A stretch of DNA of 64,000 nucleotides from Armigeres subalbatus (GCF_024139115.2 NC_085140.1:49246907-49310906); one strand, 5' to 3'; positions 1 through 12,174 are shown, numbered from the stretch's first letter. Notes: generated by a model from the sequence alone, not told the origin. Translations and numbers: made by a program.

Positions 1-3000
1 CGAATAACGCCGTGTATTTGGGTGTTTTATGTATGTATCGCGAAAAGGGGATGAAGAGCTTGTTGTTAGATATCAAGCACAGTTAATATGTTGAAAATTT
101 CTATGCCTTACGACAGGAAGAGCAAAATTTCGCTACTAGGGGGTCCACTATTGGGCATTTTACCCTATGCTGGATTAAATTTGTCGGGAAGTTGCAGCTA
201 CACATTCATTTTAGTATAGCTCAGTATTAAATCTTAAATACCCGCTTTAGGTTTAATAAAAATTGTAAAAAAAATGAAAATGATTTCACATTTTCATTTG
301 CTCAATTGATTGCCATACTACAAAGACAAATCCATATTACAAAGATTAAGTTGGTAAGTATTTCCTTCGAACAAGTTACCATTGCTTTTCAATAATCCTC
401 ATCAAACATTTTTGGATGGGACCTGAGATGTTGAGAGCATTGAAAGCGTGCGTGAAGCAGACGAGCATTGATCTAATTCAATCATAGCATCCTACGAGTG
501 AACAGCCTTGCTCAGATGAATACCAAACAATGATTATGAGCGTGTATGAGCGATTAAGATCTTTAAACTTTGAATCAACGAACGCTAAGTTTCAATGATC
601 TAGAAACCTCCATCGATTAGGCCGCAGTAGAACATCAGGTTGGCTTGAATTTGGTCGATTTTTACTCAATGCCAGGTTGAGACAAAGTAATCATTGGCAC
701 CTTGGTAGAATATTATCCAATCGTAACACTACACCACCACGGCAAGCGTGTCTGGTGCAGTTTGTAGTGAGATCGGTTTATAATCAGAGTGTCCTGATAT
801 CGAATCACACAGAAATTAATCAAAATTTTGTTTGTCATTTTTTTGAAGAATCTGACAAAAGCAATTGTTCATAAGATCGAACACGTTTTATGAGTTTTAA
901 TTATGAACATTAATTATGAGTTTGTTACTTCTTGATATGGAAATGATAATTTCAGAGGTAAAAAAAGTCGATCGTGGTTTGGTTTCGATGACCCTAGAGG
1001 GATCATTCTTGCTTAGCAAGCAGGAAATTGTTAAGTAAGTCTTGAAAAAACTCATCTTCTACACTGTTATTAACTTCGCTTCAGAAAAATTGCACATACT
1101 ATCGAATACTTTTCTGCAAAATGTGTTTGAACATTCTGACCACCCTTGATTGGATGCCAAATGAACGAATTGCAACGCGGTGCGATCAAAACTCAGCAAG
1201 ATTTCGTAATCGCATTTGATGATGCACGCTGAAGAGGCAGCGGTAACGGCAATAATCGTTTAGCGATGAACATTTTTATGCATCATCATCCGAAAAAAAA
1301 GATCCATACAATAAAGACGCCAAATGGTTAGAGGAGAAATTTTCACATGTTTTTGTCTCAGTCTTTTTTTTGTGCGGCATCGAATTTTCTCAAACTCAGC
1401 CTAAACAGTGCAAACGAGAAAAGCCACTCACCAAGAGATGTTGGGCAGCGGCTGCAATTAAAAGCGACGAAGTGCTCCATGAACGTTTGATTATCCGTGA
1501 AACAATGTTGAGAAATATGCGAATGCTCCGAGTAATAAATTAAACCAACAATTGAAGTGCTTGCTAACGGGTCCGAGGGGAGAGAATGGTGCCAACAAAT
1601 ATTTAAAGACGATGGAGACGAAAGCACAAGCCTAAACGATAGAACTCTAGAAGATTAAAATTAATACTTGTTTGACCCACTTACCCATGTGATATTGATT
1701 TCAAAATACTACGAATGCAGGCATTACATATTATATGTTTATTACACTGAGAGCCAAAAGCACTAAACCAAGAATGTGTTCGGTTTTATACCAATGCATC
1801 TCGGATTCTTCATAACTGCTATACAATTTTGCATTTCATCACTCCGCTACTAATGATCCAAATCGATTACATCTGCATATCAACCAACCGTTATTGGAGA
1901 TTCGCTTGGCACAACCTCCCAACAATATAGTCCAATGCAGGTACTTACCTGCCCGTTGCTCGAAATCGCGATCGTGATGCAAATTATACCATCATCATCG
2001 TTGAAACAAAAGCTTCTCAGCACCTCATTACTTATCAATTTTCCTCTAAATTTCCATCGCCCAAACAACCCAACCCAATCATCCGCAAGAAGCGAACCCG
2101 GCAGTCGGTCGGCGTCTTACGACGACCATCTCTGATTGCTGTTATGGCGCTGTCTGCCATCAGCTGGAAGAAGGCGAGCAATAAGCCACCTCACCTGCTT
2201 GTTGATGTGGCTGCAACTGCGCGGCTGCCCTATTCGAACATGTGCATTTCAATTATGACATAATAGACGATAACGGCCACCACGGCGATAGAGATGATTA
2301 TGGGATTTCATGGGAGTTATGGCATTTCATTGATTTGGATGAGAGTCACCCGGCAGCTAGCGATGGCGAAACGAATTTCGGAAATTATTTTGAATCTGCA
2401 TAATTTGTCTCCTCTTGTTTGTTTGGGAAAATAGGGTTTATTCAAATTCACTGACCCGAATTTTGGTGATTTTTGTGGGGATGTGGTTTGACCCCTTGGC
2501 CAAGATTGGTTTTGACATACACCATAGTCTCTAAAAAATCTATTTGCAAAATTCTTTTTAATTTTTTTTATAAAATCTAAATGTTCTCAAACTGAATTTT
2601 CAAACTCCATAGCAGAGTCAAAATTAGGGAGATGCATTTCATATAAGCTTACGTGATTCAAGTTACTCAGAGATGACGCACATCATTCGATTCCGACCGC
2701 ATGATTTACGACCGTCATTAAAACCAATTCCGCGCCCTAACGTGCATCCATATGCGAATGCGATGGGCATCCATTCAAAACCATGAATGAGTCGACTAGT
2801 GACAAGTTTCATTTGTGAATAAATTTCTCTGCAATCAATTTTTCCTCAACCCAGCGTTATTAGCGATCGCTAATCGAATTTAGGGACAGCGCGGTTTAAC
2901 GCCTTCAATCCGACAAAGCGTAGAGAGATTTATGAAAAGCGAATCAAATCACGCCAAAATGCTTCAGACGATTATCTAATTATCTAACACACATGAGTTT

Positions 3001-4185
3001 TGCCCTTGGGCCGTATGAGAAGTTGACATTTGAAACTTGAACCGTACCGGAATGATTGTCTTTATTTATTGAACGAAGCCTTGCCCACCCTCTCAAGGAG
3101 AGGTTCGTCTCAGGAAAGACGTGGAAAGATTTCTGAATTTGAATATCGTGGCATTTATGTGCACAATCACCGCTGACAGTGACCAACCGACCGGCCTGAA
3201 TTGCGGCTTCTTCGAGTGTGTGTTTTCGAGGGACAGGTCTTAACATTCGCGCTATTCTTGCAGTAGTTTGTGCGATATGGAGAGGATGTTTCCCGATGTT
3301 TTCCGCATTTCAGAACATGTTTGACAAGCAGGGCTATGTTCGAATAATATTTTTATATTTTCATCTACTTTATATATTTTTAAACCTGTAATATATTACT
3401 CTGTACAATGGTAACGCCACTTATTGTGATGCTACTTAACTACTGTGTTCTAATGATGGACATAAAACAGTGTGAAATGTCTTTGTCAAAGTCAAACTGA
3501 TACCTGAAGGAAAGTTTCATAGAATCGAGTAAGAAGGCGGCTCAAAAGTTACTTCAAACTAGACATGAAAAGTATATGAAACATAGCTGGTTCACTTAGT
3601 TTTGAAGTTTTTGCCACCTGCAAGATTAAGCTGTGGAGCATCTGCTCTCTGTTATTACGCTGCTTTAATGTGGATCAGACAACGTATACTAGGAAAAGGA
3701 CTTCTACGTTCTGCAGCCCTATGAAGCCTGGGAAATACCACAGTGTTCTTATAAATGGTCGCAGTGGTTTTGTAGCTAAAGAAAAAAATCCCGAGGAAAT
3801 TCAGAAGAATTTTGTTTAGGACATTAGGAGAATTTTGCGTTAAAAATACTTGAAAAAAAAAAATTTCCTCTGTAAAGCCTGAAGAATTTACCGATGATTT
3901 AGGATAGCTTAGTTTTAGTAGGTAAGTTTTAACTGACTGTCCATATCTATTAGACCTCTTCATGTTTTCAAAAAGTATCAAAGTCAGCCCAGAATCACAA
4001 TTCTTATGCAAAAATAAGCCTCCTGACAAAATTTCAGCTAATTCGGATAAAATTTCGAGGTGGCTCAAATCAATTTATTGTTTTTGAGCAATTTTCAATT
4101 TTGAAAAAAATCTAACAAGGGATATAAATGCCAAACATCATCGCAACAACCTCTTAACGGAAGCTCTTGGTGTGCTCTACATGTC
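1..4185. other. No recognised gene or repeat family
   Basis: I see no reading frame with a recognisable domain and no clear terminal-inverted-repeat element in this stretch. Open frames are short (137 codons at most) and scattered on both strands. Base composition is more balanced in 2040-2300 and 2680-2960 than in the flanks. This is the longest repeat-poor part of the window, so it is where single-copy regulatory DNA would be most plausible, but no specific site can be supported from the sequence alone. Confidence 0.5.
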
Positions 4186-4189
4186 TTGT

Positions 4190-4565
4190 GAACATCGCGA
4201 TTCGTTCCGTTAACGTTTTGACCATGCTAAAATGATTTTCAAGCTTTTAAGTGCATAAAAATATTGGTTGATACTCCGTGATTGACCAGAATCGGTGATA
4301 ATTAAAAGTAGAGCTGATTGGATTATTAATGGTTTCTTGTGAGATTTCAAACGTCGCAGGAAGGTGAAGAAAAACAAGTTGGTCCATCCATTAGGATATT
4401 GAATAGTATAATATCCCGCAGAACAATTTTCAAATAAAATTTTACTTGGAACTCCCTTGAGCATTATTCCATGAACGGTGTTTGGCATTGAAGTCACCAA
4501 TTATGAAAAAATTGGATTTGTTGCGAGTTAGAATTTGAAGATCAGCTCTCAACAAATTTCTTTGC
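4190..4565 (-). pseudogene. Jockey-like non-LTR endonuclease fragment
   Basis: Read on the minus strand, this fragment carries the IIGDFNAKHRSWN signature of the APE-type endonuclease of Jockey-clade retrotransposons, with the GDFN codons at about 4485-4502. It continues with residues resembling KILFENCSAGYYTIQYPNG. The endonuclease nicks the target DNA for reverse transcription in the nucleus. A one-base shift falls just after the GDFN region, so the motif and the following 96-codon open frame (4210-4500) are in different frames. Further stops follow, and no RT domain is found beyond it. The fragment ends where the inverted-repeat element at 4575 begins. It is a dead 5' or internal scrap. 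Jockey clade is the best guess; another EN-bearing clade is possible. Confidence 0.6.
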
Positions 4566-4574
4566 TGCCCATTG

Positions 4575-6060
4575 CACTATGGTCCAGGATACAGATTTAC
4601 GCGGAAAGATGAATTTTACGCCAAAACTATATTTAAAAAACAAAATGTTGTTCTACAAAATTGTTCGAAATAGTGAGGCCATCTTTATGGTTCTACCAAA
4701 AAATAGGGTGGCCCATCATATAAAAAAAATAGAAAATATTTTTTTTATTTCTCAGAATATTGACATGTTATGTTCTACAAAGTTGTAGCGTAGCTTATTC
4801 CAATAAATTTTGCTAAAAAAACTTTTTCTGTAGCTCTTGAGTTGGTTGATTTAGAGCAATTTTACCTAATTGGATTAGGGTGTACCTCAAAAAACAGTAT
4901 TTTTATCTACTTTTTTTATTTAAGATTTTTCGAAAAAGTCGTCTTCAGGTGACTTTTAGAGCTCAAAAAAATGCAGCTTTTGATGGGTAAGTATGCTCAA
5001 TATCTTTTTCCGATAAAAAGTTATAATCGTTTTTCTGTCAAAATTACATTTTTTTCATAAGTTGATATCTCCGGTTAGGGCAGACCAAAAAAATATATTC
5101 ACACGGCATCTGAAAGAGGAATTCATATTCTTTATTGCGTCAAAAAATTGGGGATATGTTATTTTTTTAACTCAAGTTTAACCAATTTTACTAAAATCAT
5201 GTTTTTTTTTAAATAAATTGATATAACTCGACAACGGAAGAAGATACAGACGATATTCTTATAGCAAAACACGCGTTTTAAAAAGCCCCAAAAGTCTTCA
5301 GAAGGTGACATCCGTAAAAAATAAAAAATGAAATGAGCAGATCATAAATATTGTTTTTTAAGGGACACCCTAATCCTGGTTAGTAAAATTACTCTAAACA
5401 AATGAGCTTGAGAGCTACATAAAAAGTTTATTTAGCAAAGTTGATTGGAAAAAGCTGCGCTACAACTTTGTAGAATATTTTATGTCAATATTCCGCAAAA
5501 TTAAAAAAATAAAAATTTCACATTTTTATAAAATGGCTCACCCTATTTTTCGGTAACTCTATAATAAGGGCTCAAGTATCCAGAACAATTTTGTAGAACA
5601 AACTTTGTTTCTTAAAAGTATGCTTCAGGCCGAAAATGCATCTTTTCTCGTAAATCTTGCAATACGATGATAATGATAAAACTTATAAAAAGTGTTAAGG
5701 ATGTAGATTTTTTAGTTTTCATTTCTCACGAATGTCATGTTCTAAAGACTTTTGGGGCTTTTCAAAACGCGTGTTTTGCTTTAAGAATATCGTCTGTATC
5801 CTCTTCCGTTGTCGAGTTATAATAATTTATTTGAACAAACATGATTTTAGTAAAATTGATAAAACTTGAGGTAAAAAAATAACATATCCCCAATTTTTTG
5901 TCATAATAAAGAATATTAATTTCTATTTCAAATGCCGTGTAAATATATTTTTTTGGTCTGCCCTAACCGGAGATATCAACTTATGAAAAAAATGTAATTT
6001 TGACAGAAAAACGATTATAACTTTTGATGGGAAAAAGATATTAAGCATATTTTATTTTTG
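4575..6060 (+). mobile_element. AT-rich element interrupted by an inverted copy of itself
   Basis: Two inverted-repeat pairs occur in the unusual order A-B-A'-B'. A is about 4596-4965 and A' is about 5325-5670. B is about 4978-5300 and B' is about 5735-6050. Reading A and then jumping to 5700-6060 gives one complete element on the plus strand. Reading 5690 back to about 4968 gives the same element on the minus strand. The simplest reading is that one copy inserted in reverse into another. Shared landmarks include GGTCTGCCCTAACCGGAGAT and AACGGAAGAAGATACAGACG, each present once per orientation with a few mismatches. No coding potential is seen and the superfamily is unknown. Confidence 0.6.
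4968..5690 (-). mobile_element. Inner, reversed copy of the 4575-6060 element
   Basis: This is the inserted copy. Read on the minus strand it follows the same order of sequence blocks as the split outer copy: the block containing CTACAAAGTTGTAGCG, then the AACGGAAGAAG block, then the CTAACCGGAGATATC block. Its boundaries are placed where the outer copy breaks off (near GACTTTTAGAGCTC) and resumes (near GACTTTTGGGGCTT). A target duplication could not be fixed by eye. Confidence 0.5.
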
Positions 6061-6236
6061 TTTCAACAGAAACTCCCAAGGTTTCAAAAACTTTGGTTAC
6101 AAAAGAAGAATATAAATAATGACAATCGATACCCCACCCCAGGCGCTGTCAAGACGGTCAGTGTTGTGCTTAATCATTATCAGACGATCATGATTGCAAT
6201 TTTCATGTGAAAACTTCTCACGTGAAAACAGTAGGC

Positions 6237-6258
6237 AAGTTGTCGCCGGCGACAACTT
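6237..6258. repeat. Perfect 22-bp palindrome
   Basis: The block centred on GTCGCCGGCGAC reads identically on both strands across 22 bases and is GC-rich within AT-rich sequence. It could be a dimeric protein-binding site or a chance palindrome. No neighbouring gene is seen. Confidence 0.6.
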
Positions 6259-6593
6259 CTCAAATGTTGTACTCAAACGATAATAAAAACAGAATTTTCA
6301 TTCAATCATTAATCTTCACTAATAATAGCTAATTGTCAACAGTCCCGTTTTATCTTCTATTTGGCGTCGTAAGGAAAAAGAGTTCAAAATGAACGGTAAA
6401 TGCTTCAAATCAAGATCCGATTTTCAAACGATTCTTAATCGCTGGCGAGTTTTAATCACTTGATAATTTAAAAGTAAAATCGCTGGTGAGTTTGATCATT
6501 CTCGATTTTTCGAAAATTTGATTTTTCCCAACCCTGAAGACGGTCATTTCGATTAATGAAGTAATTTGGATCTCTTTTCATTAAAAGTCGTCC

Positions 6594-6831
6594 TCTTCTT
6601 CTTCTTATTGCCATTACATCCCCACACTAAGCACTTCCACAGTTATTAACTGCGAGGTTTCTAAGCCAGGTTACCATTTTTGCATTCGTATATCATGAGG
6701 CTAAACACGATGATATTTTTATTTCTCTGGGCAATTACCAATCCGAAAATTGCCTAAACCGGCACCGGGAATCGAACCCAGCCACCCTCAGCATGGTCTT
6801 GCTTTGAAGCCGCGCGTCTAAGAAGGGCCCC
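6594..6831 (-). mobile_element. Feilai-type tRNA-derived SINE, internally deleted
   Basis: On the minus strand this copy has a tRNA-like head with a pol III B box (GGTTCGATTCC), the Feilai-type body and an AAG triplet tail (CTTCTTCTT on the plus strand). Compared with the copies at 11895 and 14484, it lacks about 35 bp between CCCCACACT and AAGCACTTCC. It also has a damaged head (CGCGTCTAAGAAGG). SINEs of this kind rely on enzymes from LINE elements to move. Confidence 0.85.
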
Positions 6832-6855
6832 TTTCATTGATACGTTTCAGTTATA

Positions 6856-7305
6856 CAGTGTTGACCCGATTTTGTCACTCCCAGATTTTGTCTACCCCCG
6901 ATTTCGTCTACCCCCTATTTTATCACGTTTTCGACCCGATTTTATCACGTTTTCGACCCGATTTTATTACGTCCCGATTTTATCACGTTTTCGACCCGAT
7001 TTTGTCACCCCAAAAAAAATTGTCATTCTTTTTATTTTCGTAAACAACATTGATTTTCATGAAATAACTTTCACCGCCTGTAGTTTATTACGAACGACTT
7101 CTGAGTACTTTGGAAGTATTCTGTAAGCAATTTCGACAAGAAATAATATGTACCGTTTACACTTTTGGACTTTCCAAGGTATAAAATGATTCATATTTGT
7201 GGAATTAATTAAAAAATTGGGAATATTTTTTTTTTCAATTTTGTCACATACCCTGTTTTATCACTCTAAAATTCACCAGGGGGTGATACAATCGGGATAA
7301 TACTG
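6856..7305. mobile_element. TA-flanked MITE with internal minisatellite
   Basis: The ends are inverted repeats (CAGTGTTGACCCGATTTTGT at left; the complement CAGTATTATCCCGATTGTAT at right), and both are flanked by TA. This fits a Tc1/mariner or pogo-like non-autonomous element of 450 bp. The left part (about 6865-7010) is a tandem run of CGACCCGATTTTATCACGTT-like units. No transposase is present. Confidence 0.75.
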
Positions 7306-7348
7306 TAATGGAAATGGGCACATTATGAACTGTTAGGAGGTTGAATAT

Positions 7349-7509
7349 TTCTAGACCAACATTTGAAAAGGGCATTACAGCCAAAATTTATTCCTTCTGA
7401 TTCTTTGTCCACATATATAGCTTTAATTAAAATATAAATTATAATAAATAAATAATAATAAATAAAATAAATTTTGGCTGTTACGCCCTTTTCAAATGTT
7501 AGTCTAGAA
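7349..7509. mobile_element. MITE-like 44-bp inverted repeat
   Basis: Arms at 7349-7392 and 7466-7509 are nearly perfect inverted repeats (beginning TTCTAGACCAACATTTG) around a 73-bp AT-rich loop. There is no coding capacity. A short target duplication is not evident. Confidence 0.7.
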
Positions 7510-8242
7510 TTCATGTTCCTTACCCTTTAAAGAAAGGACATTCCAATTTAAAATTTACAAAAAAATATTTGGATCCATTAAAACGAAGTCCAATAACAAT
7601 GTTTTGAGTAAATTTGATACCAACCTGAACAGCTTCAATTTTGATACTTGCTTGAACATTGCATCAATCATGTGATGCAATTGTTCAGTTATAAAATCAA
7701 AGGAAGTGGACATGCTACGTCAGTGTGACCGTTATTTTCCGTCGAAGAATGGGTATGAAAATCATTCATCGTCGGAAAATTCCAATTTCATATAATACCT
7801 GCAAGATTAAACTACTTCGCATGGCAAATCACGGACCATATGCTAGTATTCATTAATCTAAGTTTAAAGGCTATAGCCAACTCTTTATATAACGTATATC
7901 AGATTGAGCTGTACTTCTTTGTAGTTTTCTTCCCGAGCCATTCTTTCTATTCCCGCTATTTAGTGCGGATGACCACTACTAACTTGACTGTCATCGACTA
8001 CAGACCTCTCGATTGACCGTAGAAAAGTTTTAGAAGAGAATCTCACGTGAAGCGTCTGTTAGGCGAGGACTGTGCTGGTGAAAGGAACCTAGAACGTCCC
8101 GAATAGTTAAAAGTGCGCTTGGTGAACGATTTCTAGCCGTCGGAAGGAATAATTCCAAAAGAAAATGTTGTAGTGCGTCGTAACAGAACCGGAAAAAAAC
8201 GTCGGCAAGTTCTCAAGCTAAGTCAACGGTAGCGCCTCGCCG
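7510..8242. other. No recognised gene
   Basis: I see no gene here. The AT content falls from about 7960 onward and the sequence looks like retroelement leader or LTR-type DNA, but no LTR boundary, primer site or reading frame can be demonstrated. Confidence 0.4.
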
Positions 8243-8330
8243 GTTGTCTTTCTCACGGAGCTGGGAACGAACCTCGAAAGATCCACATGCGTCCCCGTGT
8301 TCAACGTTGCGACTCATCCCGCGGAGCATG
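8243..8330 (+). repeat. Outlying unit of the 9163-9735 tandem repeat
   Basis: The segment containing CAACGTTGCGACTCATCCCG recurs almost unchanged at about 9160-9180, where the main array begins. It suggests the array was longer and has been broken up by the sequence between. Confidence 0.5.
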
Positions 8331-8674
8331 AGCATGACCATGATTGACCGCTCACGGTTGCTACTCCGTTATTGCCAGGTCAGCTGTAATTACACAGAGA
8401 ACCAACAGATGATGTTTGAGACTAACATCATCTTCAATGTGTAAGAACTGGTGACCCAAATTCAAGCAATACCAGCGCCGGCCGTGTCCGAATGCAGGTC
8501 AATTAGGGAATAGGTAGGAAGCTGTTGACGTGATACTCGCTCTATTGGAAGCCGACGAGTCATCTGCACTTCCACGAGAAACAACTGGGATGTTGGATAT
8601 ATAGGGTAGGGAGTGTGGCAGGGTTCGTTTTGGTAAACAGTATGCCGGGTGTAGCGTGAAGTTTCATCGAGAGT

Positions 8675-8900
8675 CAAACAAAAACACAATCGGACGTGCA
8701 CTCATTAATTGATTCAATACAGAACCAACATGTTTCAAAGATCGCGCGATCGTTCTGCGCGCTAAAAAAACGATCCCGCTCACACTAAAGTTTTACTCGC
8801 TTGTTGATTTACTCATCCGCACAACGCAGAACATAATATTTCGATGATCGCGCGTTCGTTCTGAATGCCAGAGGAAACACGATCGGACGCGCACTACACA
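8675..8900 (+). repeat. Two-copy diverged tandem repeat of about 100-150 bp
   Basis: Segments with GATCGCGCG(A/T)TCGTTCTG and CGATCGGACG(T/C)GCAC recur twice in the same order, with variable spacing. A weaker third relative lies near 43120-43260. The unit is rich in CG steps compared with its surroundings. No function is suggested. Confidence 0.5.
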
Positions 8901-9162
8901 GAAAAAATAAAGTACCAAAAAAAACACTGAGTAAAAAGTTTCATTTTTTAACTCTCACTCTCAAAAATAATTTTAGGGAAAGGAAGCACAATCGAACGAT
9001 CTTGCATGTACTATTCAAATGAAACTTTAAACTGTTGCATTTTGTAGTATGTAATTTTCTAATATGAACCCAATACATTTCTCTCTGAATTAAAACTTTT
9101 TTGACACATATTACCAACACTTACATGAATAATCTATTTGCCGATGAGTTAATAATTTTTCG

Positions 9163-9735
9163 TTGCGACTCATCCCGCAGAGCCAAGACAAAGCTTCGAA
9201 GAACCGCCTACGTTTCCAACGCTTCAGATCGCTGGCCAGTGGAAAGAGCCGCGACGAAGCTTCGACGAACCGCCCACGTATCCTACACTTTAGCCTCGTC
9301 GGCTGCCTATCCCTTGAAGCCGAGAAAGTGCATCAGACAGAATTTTAAGCTCCCGTCCACGTGTCCAACGCTGCAGATCGTTGGCGGCGTCTCCGTTGAG
9401 CCGAGAAGATTCTTTGACGAATCGCCTACGTGTCTAACGCTGCAGATCGCTGGCTGTGTCCCCCAAGGGGCCTGGAAGAAATCTTAAACAAACCCTCAAA
9501 CTACCGTCCACGACGTGTTCAACCCTACAACCGCGCCGGCTGCATATCTCGTGAAACCGGAAAGACGACACGACGAATCCACGAGCGAAGCCCTCCCCTC
9601 ATGGTGTCCAAAACTACAGCCTCGTCGGCTGGAGAAACATAGACGCATCAACCTAGCATCCATTGTCAGCCCAGCCGGCTATCCACTCGCGGAGCCGAGG
9701 AGAAGTCCCTTCGAACCCCGTTGCAGGTACCATTG
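9163..9735 (+). repeat. Diverged 60-86 bp tandem repeat array
   Basis: About seven or eight degenerate units repeat the plan GAGCCGAGA, then TTCGACGAACCGCC, then ACGTGTCCAACGCTGCAGAT, then CTGGC. Several overlapping open frames of up to 128 codons cross it. They share no known domain and look like by-products of a GC-rich repeat with few stops. A TATAAAA and AATAAA pair follows at about 9839-9860, so part of a decayed LTR is an alternative reading. Confidence 0.6.
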
Positions 9736-9740
9736 AGTAC

Positions 9741-10411
9741 CACAGGTATGTCCAACCACCTGAGCATGTCGACAAAGTCGACAAACTTTCATAAATAGCC
9801 GCAACCATTCCTTTCATCCCACTAACCCAAAATCCACGAATATAAAATGAAAAATAAAACATAAATCTTTGAGTCTTTAGTTCTTTTCAAACGCTATCCC
9901 TATGCGCATGCAATTGGATTGAGTTGTCCACTTCTCTTCGCCATATCGTCTTGTTTCCCTTGAGGTGACCCTGAGAACCGCAAAACAAAGCTAGTTTGCG
10001 ACGTATAGACGGCTGGACGTCACCAGCAGTTACAAATTCTATTGTATTTTATATTTGGGGCCTCCTATAGGACTCTACTGAAAAACATGTCACTCGGATA
10101 AAACATAATAAAGTAACTAAGGCCAGGGAGAGTAATAGGAGCACCACCCGACTAAGTACTCCCCTGCTCAATGCTCAATGAAATTTTCTTCCACACTGGG
10201 ATTTGAATCTCTTTGATCAGGTGGCAAACTAGTATTGTATTGAAAGTCACGTCAATAAAAATAAACAACAAAAAACTGCTTGGCTGCGCAACATTTTTAG
10301 TAAGAGGGAGCCGCATTACTCAAAATTCTACTTAGATATCTTGGGTAGTAAGGCTGATTATTCCAAGTTTAAAATGTTTGATACGTACCTTTTTTAAAAC
10401 TATTCTACCAA
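9741..10411. other. No recognised gene
   Basis: Apart from a TATAAAA/AATAAA cluster at 9839-9860 I see nothing that can be named. There is no convincing reading frame or inverted repeat. Confidence 0.4.
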
Positions 10412-10630
10412 TAGGGAGCGGGACCATTTGGGGAGCACCCCGTATTCCCGTCCGCAACGTTAATAACTCGACCGCGTTTCAACCAAATGGCTTGATTTTT
10501 TGTACATCACTAGATATCGTCAGAAACTAACCATGTACCGAAAAACAAGTATTAATTAGGTTTTAATGCACTCGAGTAATAAGCGTTGCGAACGGGAATA
10601 GGGGTGCTGCCCAAATGGTTCACTACCCTA
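10412..10630. mobile_element. MITE with 60-bp terminal inverted repeats
   Basis: The left end TAGGGAGCGGGACCATTTGG and the complement of the right end TAGGGTAGTGAACCATTTGG pair over about 60 bp, with matching blocks ATTCCCGT(C/T)CGCAACG. The 219-bp element begins and ends in TA, compatible with a TA target. It is non-coding. Confidence 0.8.
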
Positions 10631-11396
10631 CTAATTATTAAAGCCAATTTGAACAAGGCAATATACTATAGAATCAAAGCGTGAGGTGATTTTAAGGGAG
10701 GTTGTACTGCAGGTATTAGAGTTCCACCTTGATGGAATTTTTCGATGTCTCACTATTTCACTTTCAGGTAAATGTACTTCCTTTTTCTATTCTTCATTTT
10801 TCCAAAAAAAAAAAATATTGTTTTTCACCCTTTGATTTGAAGGGGGGTTTGATTTAAGCAACGATAAAACACAACCGCCAGATCTTCAGGAACACGTGTG
10901 CCTTGTAAGAAAAACTCGTCTACTATGTCGATCTTTCCGAGTAAATGCATAAAAAGCATCCATAACGAACTGCGGGAACAAAAGAGCATAATGTATTTTA
11001 TTGGTTTTGGTTACACATAACAAAATTCACTCAATTTGTGACAGATTTCCCTTGGCGAAAGTTAATGATGCGAGGCGGGTTTAACGAAATAGTGTTTATG
11101 CAGCCGTACTACGCATAATTAGGTATTACTAGTCAAACCTGGCTGATCTTGCTCGGGTTGATTTTTTTTCGACCTAACTGTCAATAGTTCAGTTAATTAC
11201 AGCATCGTCCTCTAGATCGATTTAAATTCGAGCTTGACAGTTTTTCAGAACTCGTAAAAACGTAGTATTTTTATATTAAATTTTGTTCAACTTCCCAAGC
11301 GAACTGTATTTTTAATTCATGTATATAAACACAGCTGATCCCAAGACGAATCGATTAGTGAGAAAATCTTGCTAATCCGTCCAACCGTTCATTAGT
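10631..11396. other. No recognised gene
   Basis: AT-rich sequence with a poly-A run near 10805. No reading frame, inverted repeat or RNA gene could be supported. Confidence 0.4.
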
Positions 11397-11608
11397 TAGG
11401 GGAACTGCTCCTGGAATTCATCTCATGGCTCCGATATTCATCCTATCAAAAACAAAGCAATGGAAAGCAATTTGATTTGTTTCTTATTTTTGTGATTTTT
11501 TCAGCAGTGAGCACTGAGGTGCTGTATTTCTTTGTTTCGCGATGAAATGAATCACAGACTGTCTGTGAATATATGTTCAGTAAGATGGAGATCGGGGGAG
11601 TTCCCCTA
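11397..11608. mobile_element. TA-ended MITE
   Basis: The ends TAGGGGAACT and AGTTCCCCTA are inverted repeats in a 212-bp unit that begins and ends in TA. The inner part is AT-rich and non-coding. The short TIR and TA ends suggest a mariner-like MITE. Confidence 0.65.
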
Positions 11609-11894
11609 TATTGCCTCAAAGGAAAAGCAAACTCATTTTTATATATAGAGATTTCAAATATATTGACACGTCAAAGTAGACCAAAATCGTAAGTACACCT
11701 TATCAAGCTGCCATCATAGATAAACGTGCATAAATGTTTAATAAGATGAAACTGTCCAGAGAATCCAAATCAATTATACTATAAGCGTTTTCAGGAGCAC
11801 CAATCTCAATAGAAAAGCAACGAATAACTGTCATCTTTTTATTTTGGCTGTGCTGCGTCGCAGCAAGCGTCGAATAGCAAGATGATAGCTGCTC

Positions 11895-12174
11895 TTCTTA
11901 TTGGCATTACATCCCCACACTGGGACAGAGCCGCCTCGCAGCTTAGTGTTCATTAAGCACTTCCACAGTTATTAACTGCGAGGTTTCTAAGCCAGGTTAC
12001 CATTTTTGCATTCGTATATCATGAGGCTAACACGATGATACTTTTATGCCCAGGGAAGTCGAGACAATTTCCAATCCGAAAATTGCCTAGACCGGCACCG
12101 GAATCGAACCCAGCCACCCTCAGCATGGTCTTGCTTTGTAGCCGCGCGTCTTACCGCACGGCTAAGGAGGGCCC
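11895..12174 (-). mobile_element. Feilai-type SINE with 13-bp target duplication
   Basis: This is a nearly complete copy on the minus strand: tRNA-like head with TTAGCCGTGCGGTAAGACGC (A-box region) and GGTTCGATTCC (B box), the Feilai-type body, and a short TTC/AAG tail. It is flanked by ATGATAGCTGCTC (11882-11894) and ATGACAGCTGCTC (12175-12187). That is a 13-bp duplication with one mismatch, as expected of LINE-mediated insertion. Confidence 0.9.

Noticed and set aside
3655..4068. 137-codon minus-strand open frame
   Set aside because: No family similarity and Phe/Leu/Ser-rich composition expected of AT-rich non-coding DNA; adjacent to but not continuous with the endonuclease fragment.
9101..9487. 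128-codon open frame
   Set aside because: It tracks the GC-rich tandem repeat and is matched by other open frames in different phases, so it does not point to a protein.
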